The notes under the pieces were generated by a model. It ran no database searches. It was not told the DNA's origin and was given only the letters and a program-made list of their open reading frames with translations. Of a DNA stretch of 6,852 bases, positions 1 to 5,163 are shown in pieces. The translations under genes were made by a program, and so were the position numbers. Location of the stretch: the NCBI GenBank assembly GCA_012513195.1, contig JAAZCR010000188.1:1-6852 (forward strand), given 5' to 3'. This DNA is from Bacilli bacterium (GTDB lineage Bacteria; Bacillota_I; Bacilli_A; Haloplasmatales; Haloplasmataceae). The number at the start of each line of letters is the position of its first letter. Positions within the stretch are counted from its first letter, which is position 1.

Positions 1-1079
1 CTACAACGACCATTAACACCACAACATCAACAACTGGTAATACTACAACAACTAGCAATACTACTACAACTAGTAGTACCACAACAACTACTACGGAAGA
101 AACGACACAAACAGTTATAGATATGGCTAACCGCCAAGTAGTTATTCCTAAAAATATCACAAAAGTAGTTTCTAATATTCCTTCAGGAACGATGTTGCTT
201 TATACAATTGACCCAGATATACTTGGTGCTTGGAATTATGAATTTAATGATTATGAAATTGAGTATATCCCAGAAAAATATCGTGATTTACCAGTTATTG
301 GACAAGCCAATAAAATAAATAAGGAGTTATTAATCTCTCTTCAACCCGATTTTATCTTAGCCTATAACTCTTTATCTAGTAAAGAAGTTGATGATGCTAA
401 TCAATTAGCTCATGATACAGGGATTCCTGTAATTATGATAGATCATTCATTAGATAAAGTGCCTGATGCTTATCGTTTCTTGAAAACTATATTAATAAGT
501 AAACAATCACGTTGTGAAGAATTAGCTCAATACGCCGAAACTGCATTAGCTTTCGCAAACTCTATCGATATTCCTGAAAATGAAAGAGTAAAAGTATATT
601 ATGGTAATGGTCCAGACTCCCTTGAAACTGTACCAGAAGGTTCAAGTCATGCCGCATTATTCGAATTATTAGACGTATATAATGTTGCTCGTGATGATGA
701 TATTAAAGGAGAAACTCGTTATACTGTAAACCCTGAACGCATTATCGCTTGGATGCCTGATGTAGTTATCGTTAATGGTGAACCAACTGAAGGAGTTTCA
801 CCTAAACAAGCAGTAGAAAGATTCTTAAGTAATGAGAATTATCAAGGTATTCCCGCTGTTCAAAATAATAGAGTATATGCAATACCTAAATATCCATTTA
901 GTTGGTTTGATCGTCCTCAATCAGCTAACCGCCTAATTGGTATTTATTGGTTAGCAGATCTACTCTATGATAACTTACCAGATGATATGAACATCGAACA
1001 AGAAACGAAAAACTTCTACAAATTGTTTTATCATCTTGATTTAACAGACGAACAAGTGGATTATCTATTAGGAAAATAA
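1..1079 (+). CDS. ABC transporter substrate-binding protein, iron-complex/cobamide type, with Thr-rich linker (5' partial)
   Basis: Binds a metal-chelate ligand (ferric siderophore, haem or cobamide) outside the cell and delivers it to an ABC importer. The frame is open from base 3 to the TAA at 1077-1079, giving 358 codons, and has no upstream stop in the window, so the start and signal peptide are missing. Codons 1-37 are a Thr-rich tether (25 Thr among the first 40 codons). The folded domain starts around codon 38 with VIDMANRQVVIPKNI, which matches the usual family opening (TD.aGR.V.iP). The ATG at 123 lies inside this conserved opening and is probably not the true start. Further family marks are PDFILAYNS, ERIIAWMPDVVIV, NNRVYAIP, a PFSW..RPQSANR segment and a C-terminal FYKLFYHLDLTDEQ. 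A Thr-rich tether between a lipoprotein anchor and the binding domain would suit a Gram-positive or wall-less surface, but the lipobox cysteine is out of view. The family is clear; the ligand cannot be read from sequence. No permease or ATPase of this system follows. Confidence 0.88.
   Translation, partial: TTTINTTTSTTGNTTTTSNTTTTSSTTTTTTEETTQTVIDMANRQVVIPKNITKVVSNIPSGTMLLYTIDPDILGAWNYEFNDYEIEYIPEKYRDLPVIGQANKINKELLISLQPDFILAYNSLSSKEVDDANQLAHDTGIPVIMIDHSLDKVPDAYRFLKTILISKQSRCEELAQYAETALAFANSIDIPENERVKVYYGNGPDSLETVPEGSSHAALFELLDVYNVARDDDIKGETRYTVNPERIIAWMPDVVIVNGEPTEGVSPKQAVERFLSNENYQGIPAVQNNRVYAIPKYPFSWFDRPQSANRLIGIYWLADLLYDNLPDDMNIEQETKNFYKLFYHLDLTDEQVDYLLGK
39..92 (+). repeat. Three tandem 18-base units encoding the Thr-rich linker
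   Basis: Units at 39-56, 57-74 and 75-92 encode NTTTTS, NTTTTS and STTTTT. The first two differ at only two bases, both synonymous (ACA/ACT and AGC/AGT). The third is more diverged. A looser NTTTS lies just upstream at 15-29. Because the unit is six codons long, gain or loss of a copy would change linker length without breaking the frame. Confidence 0.75.
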
Positions 1080-1106
1080 TTAAATCATTAAAGTAAATCT
1101 ACTGGA

Positions 1107-1154
1107 GATATAAAAAAGAGAAGGCTTTAACTTGTGTCTTCTCTTTTTTATATC
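1107..1154 (+). terminator. Intrinsic terminator after the binding-protein gene
   Basis: A perfect 17-bp inverted repeat (arms 1107-1123 and 1138-1154) encloses a 14-base loop. The arm 3' half carries six T in a row (1144-1149) and the 5' half six A (1112-1117), so it could also work on the minus strand. It lies 28 bases past the stop at 1079 and closes that transcription unit. Confidence 0.85.
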
Positions 1155-1211
1155 AATAATCATGAATTGTCCAAAGCAAACCGTATTATGAAAATTTTTC
1201 ATTGCTAAGCA

Positions 1212-1240
1212 TTGTCAAATCAAGTATACTATGGTAAAAT
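1212..1240 (+). promoter_or_regulatory. Sigma-A-like promoter for the riboswitch-permease transcript
   Basis: TTGTCA (1212-1217) and TAAAAT (1235-1240) are 17 bases apart, each one base from consensus, which predicts transcription starting near 1247, about 40 bases before the aptamer. An overlapping alternative is TTGCTA (1202-1207) with TATACT (1225-1230), also 17 bases apart. The sequence does not decide between the two. Both start upstream of the aptamer, so both would make a regulated transcript. Confidence 0.6.
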
Positions 1241-1285
1241 TAAATTAAAGTTTTGTTATACAATTGAATAGCAATATACTTAGCA

Positions 1286-1355
1286 CGCCAATATAATGTG
1301 GATAATCTGGTTCCATAGTCTCTACCTAGCGACCATAATCGCTAGACTATTGGTG
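1286..1355 (+). promoter_or_regulatory. Purine riboswitch aptamer, guanine/hypoxanthine class
   Basis: The three-way junction of the purine riboswitch can be drawn completely. P1 pairs 1286-1292 with 1349-1355 (one G-U). J1/2 reads UAUAAU (1292-1297, partly in helices). P2 pairs 1297-1302 with 1312-1317. L2 is AAUCUGG (1304-1310), with the A, U and GG that contact L3. J2/3 contains UCUACC (1321-1326). P3 pairs 1326-1332 with 1339-1345. The 3' junction reads GACUAU (1345-1350). The specificity base, equivalent to position 74 of the xpt aptamer, is C1347, which predicts guanine or hypoxanthine recognition and not adenine. Position 51 is U (1323), which argues against the 2'-deoxyguanosine variant. 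L3 is CCAUAA, one base shorter than the usual seven, with P3 one pair longer. The next gene is a purine permease, which supports the call. Confidence 0.95.
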
Positions 1356-1392
1356 CATTTTTTAGTGTTCCTTCTTCACCCTCATTTTATTG

Positions 1393-1420
1393 GCGAGTAT
1401 GTAACAATACTTGCTTTTTT
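1393..1420 (+). terminator. Riboswitch-controlled intrinsic terminator
   Basis: The arms 1393-1400 and 1407-1414 form an 8-bp stem (one G-U) with a six-base loop, followed by TTTTTT at 1415-1420. It lies between the aptamer and the permease start, as expected for the expression platform of a transcription-terminating riboswitch. The bases just before and within the 5' arm (1388-1395) are exactly complementary to the 5' strand of aptamer helix P1 (1286-1293), which gives a candidate antiterminator. Confidence 0.8.
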
Positions 1421-1469
1421 ATTTGTTGGTAACAAAACTAAAAAATAAAATAAAGGGGAAGTCGAGAAG

Positions 1470-2888
1470 ATGAAAGAATTTTTTAACAAAATCGGCAGCG
1501 GTTTAAACCGTTTCTTCAATATTGAAGAAAGTGGCTCTACGATTAGTAGAGAAATCATTGCCGGTCTAACCACATTCTTCGCCATGGTTTACATTATTTT
1601 CGTAAACCCATCAATTCTAACTTTAGCAGGTACAGATGCAAATCCATTCCCAGTAGGGGCTATCTTCCTTGCCACCATTTTTGCTTCCGTCATTGGTACA
1701 TTAGTAATGGGCTTATTCGCTAACGTACCATATGCACAAGCACCTGGTATGGGACTTAATGCTTTCTTTACCTTCACAGTATGTATGGGCTTAGGCTTTA
1801 CTTGGCAAGAAGCTCTTGGAATGGTGTTCATTTGCGGTATTATTAATATCATTATTACCGTAACGAAGATTAGAAAATCAATTATTAAAGCCATTCCAGA
1901 AAGTTTACAAAATGCAATCGGTGGCGGTATCGGTCTCTTTATCGCGTACATTGGTTTCCTCAATGTACAAATGGTAGATATTAGTGGATCAGTACCAGCA
2001 CTTACTGATTTCAGTAAACTTGGACCTGTTTTAACAATGATTGGTATAATTATTACGATTCTTTTATTACTTTTCAAAGTAAAAGGTGCTATTCTCCTTG
2101 GTATTATTATTACAACAATTATCGGTATTCCAATGAAGGTTACAAATATTCCTGATGACTTTAGTTGGAATATTGCACAAAACTTCAAAGAATTAGGTAC
2201 TACTTTTGGTAAAGCATTTGTTGGCATTGGCGATTTATTTAAAGATATCAGTAAACTACCTGTTGCTTTACTTGCTATCTTTGCTTTCAGTTTAACTGAC
2301 ACATTTGATACTATCGGTACTTTCATTGGTACAGGTCGAAGAAGTGGTATTTTCAGTGATGAAGACTTAGCAGCAATCGAAGAAAGCAAAGGGTTCAAGA
2401 CTAAGATGGAAAGAGCATTATTTGCGGATTCCATCGCTACATCAATCGGTTCAATCTTCGGTACTTCTAACACTACAACCTATGTTGAAAGTGCTGCTGG
2501 AATTGAAGCTGGTGGACGTACTGGTTTAACAAGTGTTACTGTTGCTGTATTATTCTTACTCTGTATCTTCATTTCACCAATTGTTGGTATCATACCAAGT
2601 GAAGCTACTTCTCCAGCATTAGTAGTTGTCGGTATTATGATGGCTGGTGCATTCAAGAATATCAACTGGGAAGATCTCTCAGAAGCTATTCCAGCATTCT
2701 TTGCAGCGGTTGTAATGGCTCTTGCTTATAACATTTCTATTGGTATTGCCTTTGGTTTCATCTTCTATGTTATTGTTAAGTTATGCCAAAAGAAAGCGAA
2801 CGAAATCCATCCAATCCTCTGGGCTTGTTCAGGATTATTTGTTCTCTATTTCATACTCATGGCATTACATGGTGCAGGCATATTCTAA
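1470..2888 (+). CDS. pbuG: NCS2-family guanine/hypoxanthine permease, AzgA/PbuG type
   Basis: Imports purine bases across the cytoplasmic membrane, most likely by proton symport, feeding purine salvage. The 472-residue product is slightly longer than typical PbuG (about 440) and is hydrophobic throughout, consistent with the 14-helix NCS2 fold. Family marks include the N-terminal STISREIIAGLTTFFAMVYI (residues 23-41) with VNPSIL, the APGMGLNAFF motif of TM3 (91-100), FSLTDTFDTIGTFIG in TM8 (273-287) and FGTSNTTTYVESAAGI in TM10 (330-345); the last two supply substrate-binding residues in this family. The ATG at 1470 is preceded by AAAGGGG (1452-1458). Expression should fall when guanine or hypoxanthine fills the upstream riboswitch. 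The gene is transcribed alone and ends at a strong terminator. The symbol follows the B. subtilis gene, which is also controlled by a purine riboswitch; an adenine-capable paralogue such as PbuO cannot be excluded, although the C-type aptamer favours guanine/hypoxanthine. Confidence 0.93.
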   Translation: MKEFFNKIGSGLNRFFNIEESGSTISREIIAGLTTFFAMVYIIFVNPSILTLAGTDANPFPVGAIFLATIFASVIGTLVMGLFANVPYAQAPGMGLNAFFTFTVCMGLGFTWQEALGMVFICGIINIIITVTKIRKSIIKAIPESLQNAIGGGIGLFIAYIGFLNVQMVDISGSVPALTDFSKLGPVLTMIGIIITILLLLFKVKGAILLGIIITTIIGIPMKVTNIPDDFSWNIAQNFKELGTTFGKAFVGIGDLFKDISKLPVALLAIFAFSLTDTFDTIGTFIGTGRRSGIFSDEDLAAIEESKGFKTKMERALFADSIATSIGSIFGTSNTTTYVESAAGIEAGGRTGLTSVTVAVLFLLCIFISPIVGIIPSEATSPALVVVGIMMAGAFKNINWEDLSEAIPAFFAAVVMALAYNISIGIAFGFIFYVIVKLCQKKANEIHPILWACSGLFVLYFILMALHGAGIF

Positions 2889-2913
2889 CAGTTACTGTTA
2901 GTTGATAAACGAT

Positions 2914-2949
2914 AAAAGTAACACAGGGTCATAACCCTGTGTTACTTTT
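2914..2949 (+). terminator. Intrinsic terminator after the purine permease
   Basis: A perfect 16-bp stem (2914-2929 with 2934-2949) has a four-base loop and a T tract at 2946-2951. The A tract on the 5' side means it might also work in reverse. It begins 25 bases after the stop codon. Confidence 0.92.
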
Positions 2950-3028
2950 TTATTTATCTTTAATTGAGTTTATAAGTAGTTTTATTAAACATAAATGAAT
3001 TATTGGATAAGGCACAACACTAAATTTG

Positions 3029-3056
3029 TTGAAAAATGACCAAATGATGATATAAT
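3029..3056 (+). promoter_or_regulatory. Promoter for the GGDEF/HD-GYP gene
   Basis: TTGAAA (3029-3034) and a perfect TATAAT (3051-3056) are 16 bases apart, predicting a start near 3063 and a leader of about 60 bases. It lies after the permease terminator, so the gene is an independent unit. Confidence 0.7.
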
Positions 3057-3075
3057 TTAACTAAATGACTGATTT

Positions 3076-3101
3076 TTAGACAACTCGCACCGAATGTCTA
3101 A
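3076..3101 (+). promoter_or_regulatory. Inverted repeat in the GGDEF/HD-GYP leader
   Basis: Two perfect 7-base arms, TTAGACA (3076-3082) and TGTCTAA (3095-3101), flank a 12-base spacer that is more GC-rich than its surroundings. It sits between the predicted transcription start and the Shine-Dalgarno site. It could be an RNA hairpin or a protein operator. It is too short to be a cyclic-di-GMP riboswitch and has no terminator T tract. Confidence 0.4.
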
Positions 3102-3125
3102 TTAATCTTATAGGTGGAATTCTTC

Positions 3126-5054
3126 ATGTTTATTTTTGATTTAAGCATATTCCTTCAAGGCAAAATATTTTATTATCACGGTATAATTGTGCTTATCTTA
3201 TTTGTCGTTGGATTTATTTTGTTAATGAAGGCTATAAAAACTATTAAGAAGTTAAAGTTAGATAATGAGAGATTGATAAAAAGGGGGAAGTATCTCGTCG
3301 CTATTTATAATCAAGTTCCAATAGGTGTTATCTTTGGAAATGACAAACATAAGTTAGTTGATTGTAATCCGATGTTTGAAAAAATCACAGGGAGAAGTAA
3401 AAAAGAATTACGTTCATTAAGTTGGAAAGAATATACACATCCCGATGATGTAATGATTGAGATGGAGTTATTTTGGAAGTTTGTTAACAAAGAAATCAAT
3501 TACTATAATATTACCAAACGTTATATAAAGGCTAATGGAGAGATTGTTTGGGTTAACCTAAGTATGGCTCCTATCGAGATTCAATCTTTAGCAATTACGC
3601 ATATTGGTATTGTACAAGATGTGACGGAAAGAGTCTTATTAGACCAAGCCCTTAAAGAAAGTGAACGCAGTAAAGCTACCCTTCTTAAGAATCTACCGGG
3701 TATGGCATATCGGTGTCACTATGACCGAAGTTGGACGATGGAATTTGTCTCCGATGGGTGTTATGAGATAACGGGGTATAAACCTGAAAGTTTATTATAT
3801 AATCGGGATATATCATATAATGATTTAATTTGTCCTGAATATCAAGAATATCTTTGGAATAAATGGGGAGAAATTTTAGCGAAAAAAGAATACTTTAAAG
3901 ATGAATATGAGATTATTACCGCATCAGGTGAGAGAAAATGGGTCTATGAACAAGGCTGTGGAGTATATGATGAGGATGGAAATGTCATAGCTATAGAAGG
4001 CTTAGTTATCGATATCTCCCAGCAAAAACAACGGGAAGCTCATATTCGCTATTTGAATAATCATGATTTACTAACAGGATTATATAATCGTCATTATTTT
4101 GAAGAAACTATTTCTAGAATTGATGCTGAACCAAATTTACCAATTTCAATAATAATTGGGGATATTAATGGGTTAAAGTTAGTTAATGAGGCATATGGTA
4201 CCGATAAAGGTGATGAGTTACTAAATAGCGTAGCTAAAATATTAAAAAAATACTGTCAAGAAGCTGATATTCTTACAAGAATCGGTGGCGATGAATTTGC
4301 GCTCATTTTACCAAATACAAGTTATCAAGATGCTCAAGAACGCATTAGAGTTATCGAACAAGCTTGCAGTACACATCATAATTTAAGTTTATCATTAGGT
4401 TGTGCTACGAAAAAAACTAAATTTGAATTAATCAGTAATACCATTAAAGATGCAGAAGACAACATGCTTTTAAATAAACTGTTAAAAAGCCATAGTTTTC
4501 ATAGTAATCTGATTGCCTCATTAAAGGCTACATTATATGCTAAGAGTCAAGAAACAGATGAGCATGCTCAGCGTTTAATCAAATATTCGCAATTAATTGG
4601 CAAAGATCTTAATTTATCAGAGACAACATTAAATGAATTAGAACTATTATGTACATTACACGACATCGGTAAGATTGGAATTGATGATCGGATTCTGAAA
4701 AAAGCTGGTCCACTCACAAATGAAGAATGGGAACAAATGAAAAGACATCCCGAGATTGGTTATCGGATTGCGATGGCAAGTCCTGAACTAAGAGCAATCG
4801 CTCCCTATATCCTATGTCATCATGAGAGATGGGATGGTAGTGGTTATCCCCAAGGACTAAAAGGAGAAGAGATTCCATTAACTTCTCGAATTATAGCAGT
4901 TATCGATGCTTTTGATGCTATGACTAATGAACGCTGTTATCAGGCTACAAAATCCTTTGAAGAAGCCATACAAGAATTAAAAGATTGTGCTGGAACGCAA
5001 TTTGATCCTCATATAGTAAATGCCTTCATCAAGGTCTTTACAGAAATAAACTAA
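3126..5054 (+). CDS. Membrane-anchored PAS-PAS-GGDEF-HD-GYP cyclic-di-GMP turnover protein
   Basis: Predicted to make cyclic-di-GMP from two GTP through the GGDEF domain and to hydrolyse it through the HD-GYP domain, with PAS domains sensing a signal. Using ATG 3126 (642 residues): one transmembrane helix at about 19-37, PAS 1 at about 55-170, PAS 2 with PAC segment at about 180-300, GGDEF at about 307-445 and HD-GYP at about 463-640. The GGDEF motif (387-391) is intact, as is the GDINGLKLVN nucleotide/metal segment (345-354). The inhibitory RxxD site is QEAD (378-381). HD-GYP metal ligands are present: H480, H512-D513 in HDIGK, H541, H565-H566, HHERWDGSGYP (565-575) and D594. Both catalytic modules therefore look competent. 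The alternative GTG at 3114 overlaps the Shine-Dalgarno AGGTGG (3112-3117), which sits 8 bases before ATG 3126, so the later start is preferred. The gene stands alone. Which activity dominates, and the PAS ligand, cannot be read here. Confidence 0.92.
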   Translation: MFIFDLSIFLQGKIFYYHGIIVLILFVVGFILLMKAIKTIKKLKLDNERLIKRGKYLVAIYNQVPIGVIFGNDKHKLVDCNPMFEKITGRSKKELRSLSWKEYTHPDDVMIEMELFWKFVNKEINYYNITKRYIKANGEIVWVNLSMAPIEIQSLAITHIGIVQDVTERVLLDQALKESERSKATLLKNLPGMAYRCHYDRSWTMEFVSDGCYEITGYKPESLLYNRDISYNDLICPEYQEYLWNKWGEILAKKEYFKDEYEIITASGERKWVYEQGCGVYDEDGNVIAIEGLVIDISQQKQREAHIRYLNNHDLLTGLYNRHYFEETISRIDAEPNLPISIIIGDINGLKLVNEAYGTDKGDELLNSVAKILKKYCQEADILTRIGGDEFALILPNTSYQDAQERIRVIEQACSTHHNLSLSLGCATKKTKFELISNTIKDAEDNMLLNKLLKSHSFHSNLIASLKATLYAKSQETDEHAQRLIKYSQLIGKDLNLSETTLNELELLCTLHDIGKIGIDDRILKKAGPLTNEEWEQMKRHPEIGYRIAMASPELRAIAPYILCHHERWDGSGYPQGLKGEEIPLTSRIIAVIDAFDAMTNERCYQATKSFEEAIQELKDCAGTQFDPHIVNAFIKVFTEIN

Positions 5055-5098
5055 GGTAATGTAAGAATTATTTGTTGAAAAGTGGTAGTAAAATCAAG

Positions 5099-5127
5099 TT
5101 GCTATTGAAACAGTTTAAGGGTATAAT
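5099..5127 (+). promoter_or_regulatory. Promoter for the ABC-FtsX fusion gene
   Basis: A perfect TATAAT (5122-5127) lies 17 bases after a weak TTGCTA (5099-5104), predicting a start near 5134 and a leader of about 30 bases. I see no terminator hairpin between the preceding stop (5054) and this site, so some read-through from the GGDEF/HD-GYP gene is possible. Confidence 0.55.
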
Positions 5128-5163
5128 ATTTAAAAACTTAACTTATAAATGGAGAGGTAATGC

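Noticed and set aside
1252..1280. Promoter with TATACT at 1275-1280
   Set aside because: Transcription would start inside aptamer helix P1, and no good -35 element stands at the right distance.
1358..1363. T6 tract just after the aptamer as an earlier terminator
   Set aside because: No strong stem directly abuts it; the hairpin at 1315-1350 ends seven bases before, so the terminator at 1393-1420 is the better expression platform.
1382..1585. 67-codon minus-strand frame across the riboswitch terminator and permease start
   Set aside because: It overlaps the expression platform and the permease N terminus, and shows no recognisable protein features.
1589..2473. 294-codon minus-strand open frame opposite the purine permease
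   Set aside because: It is a shadow of a strongly supported membrane-protein gene. It has no family motif and no Shine-Dalgarno that I could see.
5070..5081. ATTTGTTGAAAA shared with 3024-3035, considered as a common regulatory element
   Set aside because: At 3024 it contains the -35 element, but at 5070 no -10 element is suitably placed, and a 12-base AT-rich match can be chance.
5105..5127. TTGAAA (5105-5110) as -35 partner of TATAAT at 5122
   Set aside because: The spacing is only 11 bases, too short for a sigma-A promoter; TTGCTA at 5099 has the right spacing.
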